DNA of 64,000 nucleotides from a virus, in the IMG/VR virus record IMGVR_UViG_3300035698_017294, positions 1 to 64,000 of that record; one strand, 5' to 3'. The notes beneath the pieces are model-generated. The model worked only from the letters and a program-made list of their open reading frames with translations. It was not told the origin of the DNA and searched no databases. Positions 38,905-47,701 of this stretch are shown here, one piece after another. Position 1 is the stretch's first letter; every line of letters starts with the position of its first letter. A program made the position numbers and the translations under genes.

Positions 38905-39621
38905 TTAAATACGCAGTGCGTTGCGGAGATCAGCGTCATTTTGCTGAATAGTTCCTTCTAGTTGTTTCTTGATTGCACCAACGATATGATTTCTAGCGTT
39001 AAGGATGTCGTAGCGATTTTCATTATCAACCGTTACTTTTACCTTTTTATTTGCAGGATTCAATCCGACTAGCATATGGGCGTGGGGCTTAATTGACCCA
39101 GCGAACTTAGCTTCCATACGGCGCTTATCTACGCACGCAGCTACCAAGCTCATCTTACCTGTATTTAGGTCAGACATCACTTCGTTATACTCATCCTGGG
39201 TTAGCTGTACAAGTCCTGCTTCAATATACTTATACAATTCATTACGCCAAGCGAAGATCTCTGGAAGGCGATCTTTGTTAAGCTGAACTTCAATAACGTC
39301 AGGCTCGGTTTTAAAAGTGATAGCCACACAGGTGTCACCAATGTAGGGGAAGTTCTCATCTACATTAAGCACAATTGCATAGTTCTCAGCTCCACCAACT
39401 AAGGCTGCCGACAAAACAATGTTCTCTTCACCAATCAGGTCATCAGTGGTAATAGTGTTAACGTCCTGCATGCGGCCGTCAACAAACAACCATTTATCTT
39501 CGTCTTTTGCGATCTCTTGAATCTTTTTAACAGCCTCATTTGGAATCAGGCTATAAGGTGTATCACCCTCAGTACTCATCACTGCGAAATCTATCTTTTG
39601 GATATTATCTTCCATCTTCAT
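38905..39621 (-). CDS. Unknown protein upstream of the JAB/E1 pair
   Basis: The product is 238 residues. The first 120 residues alternate strands and helices (IVLSAALVGGAENYAIVLNV, CVAITFKTEPDVIEVQL); the rest is helical, then basic and beta-rich (PANKKVKVTVDNENRYDIL). No Cys cluster and no terminal Gly-Gly. It is separated from the 731-residue gene by 12 bases. It may work with the JAB/E1 pair, but I recognise no E2 or ubiquitin-like fold. Confidence 0.6.
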   Translation of the reverse strand: MKMEDNIQKIDFAVMSTEGDTPYSLIPNEAVKKIQEIAKDEDKWLFVDGRMQDVNTITTDDLIGEENIVLSAALVGGAENYAIVLNVDENFPYIGDTCVAITFKTEPDVIEVQLNKDRLPEIFAWRNELYKYIEAGLVQLTQDEYNEVMSDLNTGKMSLVAACVDKRRMEAKFAGSIKPHAHMLVGLNPANKKVKVTVDNENRYDILNARNHIVGAIKKQLEGTIQQNDADLRNALRI

Positions 39622-39633
39622 TCCTTATGTATT

Positions 39634-41829
39634 CTAAAGTGTAGTTATTTTGTCTGCAACCATTGAATCGTTTGCTACGGCCAGCATTCTAGCAACCAGC
39701 ATATCTCTACCGGCGACTCTGTGGCCTTTACCAACGATGCAAAGGTAACTGAAATTCTCATCATAAACCTGATGATCATTTCCTACTTCAACGTAGTATG
39801 TTTGTTTTTTTCCCTCTACCTTGTAGGCCTGCATGGTGCCGTATTGATTACGTGTCGGTATGTCTACCAGCTCGGCATTGAGGGATTTTACAGTTTTTGC
39901 CAGCAGGACCTCCGACTTGCGGATCACTTCGTTATATTCCGCTAATCCGGCTTTAAGAAGGTTAGTAACTGCTGACTGCGGTATGGTGATCAGCGCTGGG
40001 TCACCAAACAATGCAAACATATCCTCTAGGGATCTGCATCTTGTTATTTTTGTTTTGAATTGCTTTATATTTCTAACGTGATGCAAAGTCTTATTTTCAT
40101 CATTACCCTTTAGATAATTTTTACCGCGCTTCCTGGTAAGATGAAATACATAGTGCACTGGAATGTTTAAGAAGTTGTCACGATAGGATGCACCGAGTCC
40201 CGTGGCTATGGTGTCATGCAGCTCCATTGAGCAATTGGTAATTGACTTTAGGAACGCATCATACTCTTCATCTGTGTTGTAACACAAAGCTGTAGCAATA
40301 ATTTGCGAAGCCTCTCCCAGGTTTACGCGTACACCATTTATAGTTAGCTTGCTCTGCCGTGTTCCAACAGCTGTCAGCTTAGTAGTACGTAACCCATTCA
40401 CGTTAACTGTTCCAATTTTTGCTTTGAATGACGCCCCTTCGGTACCGGCTCGTATCCCCTGCTCAAGATTTGCACAAAACGCTGTCACAATGTCATCGAA
40501 CTGTACGTTTGCTATACCGCTGTTCCATGTGTATTGTTCTTTATCTCGCAGATATACGCCAATAGCTGATTTGTAGCGGTCATCTAGTACATCATTTATC
40601 TTGTATTCTATGAGTTCAATTCGCTGCGTATCATAGGTTACAGTACCATTTTCGTAGGTTACACCATTGAATTTCAATATCTCGTCTTTTGCAAGTTTGG
40701 ATTGTAGGGCTTTTCGCAGACCTTCCTTGAGCTCTTTTTCGTCATCCGCTTTTCGCATAGCAACTAGCATAGGCAATGAAGTCTCATAGAATTTATCTAT
40801 ATCAAGAGCCAATGAATTTTTCTCACCTACTTCATCTTTGTATGACCGCCAAGCATCGACCCACTCAACCTCCTCCAAAATATTGTTAAGCACTTCGGCT
40901 GAAAACGTGCTACCGTCAATAAAACAAGTAGGAGCGGCCTCGCGGGGGTCTTTAAATAAAAGCATTCCTGCGTCACAATATGGGTATATTTCACTGTCGT
41001 CCGAAACGGTCATTGATTTAGCCAGCATATGTTCATTAACATCAGCAGCATTATCAACGTCTTCTGCATTTTGAAGGTATTGGTTTTCGGCAGACCGGTA
41101 TACTACTGTTCTAACACCATCTTTTTCAGCTACCATTGTGATTTTACATATGCACCACCTATAGGGCAGTTTGTGTATAAGAGATGTCATGTCCTTATGC
41201 TCTTGCAGAGTGGTAAACGCTTCGGTGATTTTATACCCATCTTCTCTGAATTGCTCTACTGCCGCTGGAGTGTCTAGGCGGATTTTTCTGTTCTTATTAG
41301 CCACCTCATAAAGGCTATCAAAATCTGCACAATGCATTTCGATATCTTCAGCTAGAAAATTGATTTTGGAAAAATAGCTCAGCTTTCCAAGCTGTTCTAG
41401 CTTAGGCAGCTCATCTGATCTCCACGAGCAGAGTTTATTACCAGATCCGTATCTGGACACTGATGGCATGGTGAATCTAATAAGATACTTAGATGCTATT
41501 GCACCGTGATCAGCCAGTTCGGATCGTGCGTGTGACTCTAGAATCACTCTAAGTAGTGGGAGTGGGTCGCGGGTGGTATTAAATGTGGCTTCGCACCTTA
41601 GCCACCGTGCTGGAGCGGCATGAATACTACGATCGAAATGTACTGAAAACGGAAAAAAATGACCTACGTTAGGTTTTAAATCCCCTTCAACCCATTCGTC
41701 TATTTCTTTTGATAATTCATCAACTTTAGTAAAGAATTCATCAACTGCGCCTTCTTCGCTGAAGTTGTATATGGCCGCCATGCCCTCTATTTGCTCTCTA
41801 GATCTTCCTTCATACTTAATTTTAGTCAT
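39634..41829 (-). CDS. Large unknown protein
   Basis: The product is 731 residues, the longest - strand gene. It has no membrane segments, no P-loop and no clear known motif. The central part has alternating beta segments with NG turns (KAKIGTVNVNGLRTTKLTAV, QSKLTINGVRVNLGEA). The C-terminal 100 residues include a Tyr-rich strand region (MQAYKVEGKKQTYYVEVGND). Its size and place next to the 238-residue protein suggest they act together. Function is unknown. Confidence 0.65.
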   Translation of the reverse strand: MTKIKYEGRSREQIEGMAAIYNFSEEGAVDEFFTKVDELSKEIDEWVEGDLKPNVGHFFPFSVHFDRSIHAAPARWLRCEATFNTTRDPLPLLRVILESHARSELADHGAIASKYLIRFTMPSVSRYGSGNKLCSWRSDELPKLEQLGKLSYFSKINFLAEDIEMHCADFDSLYEVANKNRKIRLDTPAAVEQFREDGYKITEAFTTLQEHKDMTSLIHKLPYRWCICKITMVAEKDGVRTVVYRSAENQYLQNAEDVDNAADVNEHMLAKSMTVSDDSEIYPYCDAGMLLFKDPREAAPTCFIDGSTFSAEVLNNILEEVEWVDAWRSYKDEVGEKNSLALDIDKFYETSLPMLVAMRKADDEKELKEGLRKALQSKLAKDEILKFNGVTYENGTVTYDTQRIELIEYKINDVLDDRYKSAIGVYLRDKEQYTWNSGIANVQFDDIVTAFCANLEQGIRAGTEGASFKAKIGTVNVNGLRTTKLTAVGTRQSKLTINGVRVNLGEASQIIATALCYNTDEEYDAFLKSITNCSMELHDTIATGLGASYRDNFLNIPVHYVFHLTRKRGKNYLKGNDENKTLHHVRNIKQFKTKITRCRSLEDMFALFGDPALITIPQSAVTNLLKAGLAEYNEVIRKSEVLLAKTVKSLNAELVDIPTRNQYGTMQAYKVEGKKQTYYVEVGNDHQVYDENFSYLCIVGKGHRVAGRDMLVARMLAVANDSMVADKITTL

Positions 41830-41848
41830 TTATTTTTAATTTCCTTAC

Positions 41849-42238
41849 TTACTCTTCGTCTTTGAATTTCTCGTGCTCACAAGCTATGATAGCCTTGTAC
41901 CCATTTTCCTTGGGCCATGTGGACATTTCTTTTCCAATTAATTCCGCGGGCGTGACTACACCCAGATACTTCATTACTTGTACAAGCACGCTTCTCGCGT
42001 CTAGTTTGCCTGCTGGATCGGTTGATATCCACATCCCTTTGTGTGTAGGATCGCCTGCCCTATCGAGGATCCAAGCTTCATCAATTTGGTAATCGATTCC
42101 GTTTGGGTCACTGCATATAAGGACAGCTTTGGTAGCGACCTTATCAGGTGCCGTGTTAACTTCTCTCGATTCTACGTTCGTTATTTTCAAGTCTTTTCGT
42201 GAAGATCCTATCTTCATATTCAGGATGTTGGTTTCCAT
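41849..42238 (-). CDS. Small unknown protein
   Basis: The product is 129 residues with strands at the front (LKITNVESREV; KAVLICSDPNGIDYQIDEAW), a WISTDPAGKLDARSVLVQVM segment and a charged end. It looks like a small single-domain protein; no family is recognised. It follows dUTPase by 3 bases. Confidence 0.55.
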   Translation of the reverse strand: METNILNMKIGSSRKDLKITNVESREVNTAPDKVATKAVLICSDPNGIDYQIDEAWILDRAGDPTHKGMWISTDPAGKLDARSVLVQVMKYLGVVTPAELIGKEMSTWPKENGYKAIIACEHEKFKDEE

Positions 42239-42241
42239 GTA

Positions 42242-42703
42242 TTACTTTTCCTCTGCGCTGTCTGAGCTTCCAAAACCTTTTTCGCCGCGCTCTGTATCAT
42301 CAAGATTGTCTGCCCACTCGAAAGTAGCATCTATTCTATGATGTAAAACAAATTGAGCTATTTTGTCGCCCAGCTCTATATTTATTGGCTCTGGACCGTG
42401 ATTGGCCAGTACCACTTTAACTTCTCCTCGATAACCAGGATCAACGACGCCACCTTTGATAAAAACACTTTCCCTGGATGCAAACCCACTACGTTCGTCG
42501 ATTTTGATGTAGTAGTCTTCTGGAATGGCTACTGCTATACCTAGTGGCAGCACAGCTTTGGACCAGCCTGTAATACGCGTATACCCTACTGCTATTACAT
42601 CGAAGCCTACGTCGGTCCGGTTTATCTTAACTGGCAGCTTGGCATTTTTATGTAATTTCTTAATCTTGATCGTTAAGTTTTCGAATTTCTGAGATTGACC
42701 CAC
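42242..42703 (-). CDS. dut: dUTPase (dUTP diphosphatase), trimeric type
   Basis: The product is 153 residues with a probable GTG start. All five motifs are visible: DVGFDV, ERSGFAS, GGVVDPGYRGEVKV, GDKIAQFVL and TERGEKGFGSS. It hydrolyses dUTP to dUMP and diphosphate, keeping uracil out of DNA and feeding ThyX (59.9 kb). The GFGSS C-terminal motif indicates a complete enzyme. Its start overlaps the next gene by 44 bases. Confidence 0.9.
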   Translation of the reverse strand: MGQSQKFENLTIKIKKLHKNAKLPVKINRTDVGFDVIAVGYTRITGWSKAVLPLGIAVAIPEDYYIKIDERSGFASRESVFIKGGVVDPGYRGEVKVVLANHGPEPINIELGDKIAQFVLHHRIDATFEWADNLDDTERGEKGFGSSDSAEEK

Positions 42704-42956
42704 TATATTTTTCCATTTCCTTTTGCGTTAGTAATTTTCCTACTGTCATTATACTCGATTCCCTTATTCGCATCTCGCCTGGCACTGGCACGGCCCGCTC
42801 AAGAAATGGGGATGCGAGTTCCATCTTTTTTTTAGGTAAAGGTAGAAGAATGATTGTTTCGCCGTTGGGCGTAGAATCACCCATTAGTCCTATATAACTT
42901 ATACCACAGTTTAAGTGAATTAGTACGGGCGTGTCCTTTTCGAACATTGTCATCAT
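42660..42956 (-). CDS. Small unknown protein
   Basis: The product is 98 residues from the ATG at 42956, chosen because it overlaps the RecU-like stop as ATGA. The middle is basic and Pro-rich (ILLPLPKKKMELASPFLERA). The last part is charged and overlaps the dUTPase start. No family is recognised. Confidence 0.5.
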   Translation of the reverse strand: MMTMFEKDTPVLIHLNCGISYIGLMGDSTPNGETIILLPLPKKKMELASPFLERAVPVPGEMRIRESSIMTVGKLLTQKEMEKYSGSISEIRKLNDQD

Positions 42957-43429
42957 GTTAACAACTCCATGTAATCTGTGAGTGGAACCAGCCACTCGTC
43001 TTTGAATTCATCTGTCGGAATACTCTTACGCCCATCATCGTCGTATGCACTATTCCAGAACTTGCATATGAGCTCCATAGGGACCTTGTGAGCGTGCGTT
43101 TCGTTTAAACTGTAAAAGTGTACCAAGAAGAATGCCGCGCCTCCTAGGGCGTCCCATAGGCGCAGAAATTCAACCTGATGCTGCTTAAGAAGAGCGAGAG
43201 GCAAAGAAGTTTTGTTCTGGGTCTCTTTAGCATCAAATGCTATCCCTTTACCGCCCTTCAACACGCCGATAAAATCGACTGTACTTAGCTGCGGAATTAG
43301 ACCCTGACTGGTTGGAACAATGGGCGTCTCAATCTTTTGTATGTTGGCAAGCTTCTTTTTACGGTAAGTTCGGTTACATCTTTGAACTGCTTTTTCCAGT
43401 GCCTTGCCGCGTGGTATCTTTTTAGTCAT
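42953..43429 (-). CDS. RecU-like Holliday junction resolvase
   Basis: The product is 158 residues. The core STVDFIGVLKGGKGIAFDAKET matches the nuclease motif of RecU-type resolvases (Asp, then E/D-x-K). LKQHQVEFLRLWDALGGAAFFLVHF matches the following helix and strand. It would cut four-way junctions arising in phage recombination. RecU is best known from Firmicutes and their phages, which is a hint but not proof about origin. It starts 2 bases after the methyltransferase stop. Confidence 0.8.
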   Translation of the reverse strand: MTKKIPRGKALEKAVQRCNRTYRKKKLANIQKIETPIVPTSQGLIPQLSTVDFIGVLKGGKGIAFDAKETQNKTSLPLALLKQHQVEFLRLWDALGGAAFFLVHFYSLNETHAHKVPMELICKFWNSAYDDDGRKSIPTDEFKDEWLVPLTDYMELLT

Positions 43430-43430
43430 T

Positions 43431-44033
43431 TTATCTTCTACCTATAATTCTAAGATACGGACATAGCCCGTCCTTGTGTGTATTCCTAGTTAGCTCTATC
43501 ACTTCAAGACCCAGTTTGTCGAAAATTGCTCGAAGCTTTCCCCCTGTGTATGCATTTCTGTGGAACTGTCCTTTACCATTCTGGTGTCCGAATAGAGTAG
43601 CAGTTAGGTAACCCCACCTACTGGTGAAGTCCTTTTTGTATTGCCCGAACCAATGCGCGTCATCACGAAATCCCACTTCATAAAAGTCTTGGAAATTCTC
43701 GTCAGCTTCTAACCATATCTTAATCTGTGCCTCGAAATCCGGAACAAAAATATTGACCGTACCACCCGGTGCTAGCAGTCTGCGGATTTCTAGGAATAAT
43801 TTCTTTTCTTCATCAAAAGATAAATGCTCTGCGACGGATTCGCACAATATTTCTGATGCGCAGGCATCTTTAAACGGTAGAGCAAATATGTCGTAATTGA
43901 AAACTGGGATTGATGGGTAAGATGTAGGATCCAATCCGTTCTGGGGAAGAATATCACTCTTCGAATCCATATCAATATTAATCCAATCGTCACCCAGTAT
44001 GTTTTTGCCACAACCTAAATGTAATTTCATCAT
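43431..44033 (-). CDS. SAM-dependent methyltransferase (sugar/LPS type)
   Basis: The product is 200 residues from the ATG pair at 44033/44030. The N terminus MKLHLGCGKNILGDDWINID has the class I SAM-binding glycine loop and acidic residue. Later segments (ESVAEHLSFDEEKKLFLEIRRLLAPGG) are those of methyltransferases found with LPS and glycan genes. It probably methylates a sugar or a lipid-linked glycan. It is the first gene of the sugar island. Confidence 0.75.
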   Translation of the reverse strand: MMKLHLGCGKNILGDDWINIDMDSKSDILPQNGLDPTSYPSIPVFNYDIFALPFKDACASEILCESVAEHLSFDEEKKLFLEIRRLLAPGGTVNIFVPDFEAQIKIWLEADENFQDFYEVGFRDDAHWFGQYKKDFTSRWGYLTATLFGHQNGKGQFHRNAYTGGKLRAIFDKLGLEVIELTRNTHKDGLCPYLRIIGRR

Positions 44034-44037
44034 GTTT

Positions 44038-44691
44038 TTAGCCGTTATCACCCTTTACAAACATTTTGTAATTTCTTTCCATCATTTGTCCATAACTAAC
44101 TTCGTGCTTTTCAATATCACTTATACCTGTTGCTTGGATTGCGGCAATTGGGTACATAGCGTATACATCAAATTTACGGGCTTGTGTGACATACCAATCG
44201 GTATATCGATCGATGGGCTGTTTAAAATTTTTTAAACCTTTAATCAAAAAATCGTACAGGGTAGACTTTATAGCATAAGCATGTAGTGCTTTTGCTGCTC
44301 TTGGAATTATTAAATTTGGGCTTGCCAAATTAGAATAATCGATAAGGTTACAACCGAAATATAGCATGTCCCAATCTTCTGGTAATTGTTCCATTGCTTT
44401 TGGTATTGTATCTTCCCACTCATTTGCTAGTTCGAAATCATCTTCGAATATTAAAACATTTTCGTAATTGTTTTCTTTTGCGTACTCATATATTTTACAG
44501 TGACTGTCCTTACAACCAACGGTTGGCTGTGTAGGATTGTCAATGCCTTCGAACTTTATTACTCTGTCTGCGATTCCCAATTTTTCAAATTCTTTACTTA
44601 CAGCTTCCCATCGTTCGGTCCGCCGCTTTAAGTTAATGCAAAAAATTTGACCAAATAGGTCTAATGCGTTTTTCATAATATTTTTATCCAA
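44038..44691 (-). CDS. Glycosyltransferase family 25
   Basis: The product is 217 residues. FCINLKRRTERW near the start and NVLIFEDDFEL (the E-D-D metal site) are the signatures of family 25 enzymes that build LPS or transfer galactose. The conserved WDMLYFGCN follows. Substrate cannot be read from the sequence. It overlaps the Gmd gene by 19 bases. Confidence 0.8.
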   Translation of the reverse strand: MDKNIMKNALDLFGQIFCINLKRRTERWEAVSKEFEKLGIADRVIKFEGIDNPTQPTVGCKDSHCKIYEYAKENNYENVLIFEDDFELANEWEDTIPKAMEQLPEDWDMLYFGCNLIDYSNLASPNLIIPRAAKALHAYAIKSTLYDFLIKGLKNFKQPIDRYTDWYVTQARKFDVYAMYPIAAIQATGISDIEKHEVSYGQMMERNYKMFVKGDNG

Positions 44692-45644
44692 TACTGAATC
44701 ATTTCGTCTAACATTGTCTCAAAGGTATAGACAGGCTTCCAACCTAATGTCGTTTTGGCCTTGCGCGAATCGCCCTTTAGTCGAGCAAGTTCTTCAGGGC
44801 GCAGGTACTTACTGTCGGTTTTTACATAGGTGCGATAGTCTAGCCCAAGCTTATCGAATACGTATTTGCATAGGTCTTGTACCGTGTGTGATACACCTGT
44901 AGCGCATACGAAGTCATTGGGCTGTTCTTGCTGAAGCATCATCCACATTGCTTTTACATAGTCTGAGGCGTGTCCCCAATCTCGAGCAGCGTCTAAATTT
45001 CCCAATGTGAGATGATCTAGGTGCCCCAGTTTGATTTCAACGGCACCTTTTACTACTTTGTTAGTAACAAAGTTTATTCCCCTTCTTGGAGATTCGTGAT
45101 TGAATAGTATACCATTGGATATGAACATGCCGTAAGCATTACGATAGTTTTTAGTTAAATGATAAGCATATAACTTAGCACAGCCATAAGGACTCACAGG
45201 TGACATTGGAGTAGTTTCTCGTTGGAATCCATCTGAGTCTATATTGTTCCCGAACATTTCTGAGGAACTAGCTTGATATATTTTTGCATGACGTACAGCA
45301 TGTCTAGAGGTTTCCAACAAGTTTAACGTACCAATAGCATTTACCTGGGAGGTGTAAATTGGCTCATCAAAACTTATTCGTACGTGTGATTGGGCACCAA
45401 GATTGTAAACTTCATCTGGCGAGTATTTACTAAATATACGCTCCAATGAAGAAGTGTCAAGCAGGTCCCCATACTCAAGGGTTATCTGATTCTGTAGGTG
45501 GTCAATCCGGATTGATTGGCTTTCCGGAACGCTGTTTCGGCGTATCATTCCGACTACTCGATATCCTTTAGATATAAGAAACTCGGCTAAGTATGAGCCA
45601 TCTTGACCGTTAATACCTGTTATTAGCGCAGTTTTTTTATCCAT
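44673..45644 (-). CDS. gmd: GDP-mannose 4,6-dehydratase
   Basis: The product is 323 residues. NADP-binding GINGQDGSYL lies at the N terminus, with catalytic segment SSSEMFG and YGCAKLYAYH (Y-x-x-x-K); the RRNSVPES segment is typical of this enzyme. It converts GDP-mannose to GDP-4-keto-6-deoxymannose, the entry step for GDP-fucose, GDP-colitose, GDP-rhamnose and GDP-perosamine. It is slightly shorter than enterobacterial Gmd. It overlaps the next gene by 8 bases in a tight operon. Confidence 0.88.
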   Translation of the reverse strand: MDKKTALITGINGQDGSYLAEFLISKGYRVVGMIRRNSVPESQSIRIDHLQNQITLEYGDLLDTSSLERIFSKYSPDEVYNLGAQSHVRISFDEPIYTSQVNAIGTLNLLETSRHAVRHAKIYQASSSEMFGNNIDSDGFQRETTPMSPVSPYGCAKLYAYHLTKNYRNAYGMFISNGILFNHESPRRGINFVTNKVVKGAVEIKLGHLDHLTLGNLDAARDWGHASDYVKAMWMMLQQEQPNDFVCATGVSHTVQDLCKYVFDKLGLDYRTYVKTDSKYLRPEELARLKGDSRKAKTTLGWKPVYTFETMLDEMIQYWIKIL

Positions 45645-46797
45645 TTATCACCTTATTAATAACTGAGCAGACTGTCCTAATGTTAGCTTCTGACATGCCT
45701 GGATGATTTGGTATGTAAAGTCCTTTATTGTGAACCAAGTCATTGGCTACAGGACATGTATCACGTGAACTATAGGCTCGTTGATATGCTGGCTGCATTT
45801 CCATACTTCCGCATATAAGTGGCCTTGTTTCTATATCATTTTCGATTAGAGCTTTAGCGATTTCATCCCGCTTCGGATGTATTACAGGATAAGCAAAACT
45901 GGAGACGGTTCCACATGGAACCCTTGGTTTCCAGAAATCATTCATCAAAGTTTCCTGATACAGTTCGAAACCATTATGCCTTGCTCTTACAATTCTATCT
46001 AGCTTATCAAGTTGTCGAAGACCTATACGTGCTTGTAAATCAGTAGATCTTAAATTCATGCCAGAGAAATAGAATGTAAAGGATTGGTGGAAATCAGAGA
46101 TACCATGACTGTTCTGAAGCGTATCACTAGTTTTTTCCGACAGATCTCTTGCCCACCCATGGCTTCTGATACTTAGCATAACTTCATACAACTCTTTATC
46201 ATTGGTGCAAACCATTCCACCTTCAATAGTGGAAATGTGGTGACCGAAATATGTAGAGAAGCTGGACATCTTTCCATATGATCCTAGTTTAGTGCCGTAG
46301 TAAGTTGAGCCTAGGGACTCGCATGCATCTTCGAGTAGGATCATATGACGATCCTCACAAATCCTTTTTATTGCTTCCATCTGCGGTTGCATGCCTAATA
46401 CCGATACTAGTAAAAGTGCTTTAACTTTTGGGTCTGCGGTTAATTCGCCAAAGTGTTTAAAATCTACCGATAATGTCTCTTTGTTGCAATCACAAAGTAC
46501 CGGAACTAACCCAAGTTGCATTACGGGAAACAGGTCTGTTGCCCACGATACTGCGGGTACAATAACCTTGTCGCCTTTGACAAGTTGGCCTAATTCGAGA
46601 AGAGCTTGTATCATTATCAGATTGGCAGAGGATCCAGAGTTTACAAACACTGCATGTTCGCGTCCTATATACTGTGCCCATTTCTTTTCGAATTCTTTTG
46701 TAACTGGGCCCTGAGTTAGTCTGGGGTAGGTTTTTAACCATCGAACGAGATCATCTAAATCTAGTCCATCTATAGTATCATTTATTAGTTTTATCAT
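45637..46797 (-). CDS. colD: GDP-4-keto-6-deoxymannose 3-dehydratase, ColD-like
   Basis: The product is 386 residues. DegT/DnrJ/EryC1 fold, PLP-binding pattern (NSGSSANLIMIQALLE; LLEDACESLGS), but the usual catalytic Lys before GEGG is His: FGHHISTIEGGM. This Lys-to-His change marks ColD, which removes the 3-hydroxyl to give the colitose precursor, rather than an aminotransferase. Length matches ColD. The neighbours are Gmd and a ColC/Fcl-like enzyme. Confidence 0.85.
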   Translation of the reverse strand: MIKLINDTIDGLDLDDLVRWLKTYPRLTQGPVTKEFEKKWAQYIGREHAVFVNSGSSANLIMIQALLELGQLVKGDKVIVPAVSWATDLFPVMQLGLVPVLCDCNKETLSVDFKHFGELTADPKVKALLLVSVLGMQPQMEAIKRICEDRHMILLEDACESLGSTYYGTKLGSYGKMSSFSTYFGHHISTIEGGMVCTNDKELYEVMLSIRSHGWARDLSEKTSDTLQNSHGISDFHQSFTFYFSGMNLRSTDLQARIGLRQLDKLDRIVRARHNGFELYQETLMNDFWKPRVPCGTVSSFAYPVIHPKRDEIAKALIENDIETRPLICGSMEMQPAYQRAYSSRDTCPVANDLVHNKGLYIPNHPGMSEANIRTVCSVINKVING

Positions 46798-47701
46798 TGT
46801 CCCACTTTTCTTTCATTTGATCGTAAGTGTGTTTAATCCCACTCTCAAGACTTGTTAAGAATATAGGGAAAGGAGTATTACAAAAAGTATGTAGTTTACT
46901 ATTGCTTATATCTTTACGATGTTGCCCACCGAGCATGCCATTAAACTTTATTTTCAGGTGAGGTTTTCCGCAAGCACGAATTGCTATATTGGCAATTTTC
47001 TTAATACTATAATTCTCTGATGAGCCTACGTTCATATTTTCATTTACGTCCTTAAGTATTACATACTTGATTACTTTCGCTAAATCTCCAGCATACATGA
47101 ATTGACGTAGTGGAGTACCATCTCCCCACAGTTCTATTTCGTCCTCAGCCTCATATATTTTACGAAGGAGGGATGCTACAAAGTGGCTGTTATGGGGTTC
47201 ATACTTATCGTATATACCATACAAGTTTGATGGTATCAAGTAGCTATATTTTTTATTGTATTGCTGACGGTAAGCATCTATTTGTGCCGCCATAGCTCTT
47301 TTGGCCATTGCATACGCAAAGTTACTTTGGGGGGCTGGTCCCTGATACAGCATGTCTTCAGTCATTGGGTACTGTTTCACCTGTTCAGGATAAATACAAC
47401 TGCTCAACATGCCAATGAATCGATCTACTCCATAAGCATGTGCATGCTTAAGTATGAGAGTGTTCATTAAGATGTTATCTTCCAGGTACTTTGTCGGATT
47501 AGATGTGTTATCCTGTATGCCCCCCACTTTGGCCGCTAAGTGTATTACAATTTTCGGTTGGTATAGATAGAACATTTCTTCAACATCCGGTTCAGAAGTC
47601 AAATCATATTCTGCTGAGGATAAATAATTAAAATCTGGCATCACTTCTTGGAGGTATTGACCTACTAAGCCATATCCTCCGGTTATTAAGGTTTTAGTCA
47701 T
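46778..47701 (-). CDS. GDP-L-colitose/L-fucose synthase-like epimerase-reductase (ColC/Fcl)
   Basis: The product is 307 residues from the ATG at 47701. SDR fold with TGGYGLVGQYL, SSCIYP and FAYAMAKRAM (Y-x-x-x-K). GDP-fucose synthases and ColC share these motifs; with ColD beside it, ColC (making GDP-L-colitose) is the more likely role, but GDP-fucose synthase is not excluded. It overlaps ColD by 20 bases. Confidence 0.8.
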   Translation of the reverse strand: MTKTLITGGYGLVGQYLQEVMPDFNYLSSAEYDLTSEPDVEEMFYLYQPKIVIHLAAKVGGIQDNTSNPTKYLEDNILMNTLILKHAHAYGVDRFIGMLSSCIYPEQVKQYPMTEDMLYQGPAPQSNFAYAMAKRAMAAQIDAYRQQYNKKYSYLIPSNLYGIYDKYEPHNSHFVASLLRKIYEAEDEIELWGDGTPLRQFMYAGDLAKVIKYVILKDVNENMNVGSSENYSIKKIANIAIRACGKPHLKIKFNGMLGGQHRKDISNSKLHTFCNTPFPIFLTSLESGIKHTYDQMKEKWDNDKTNK

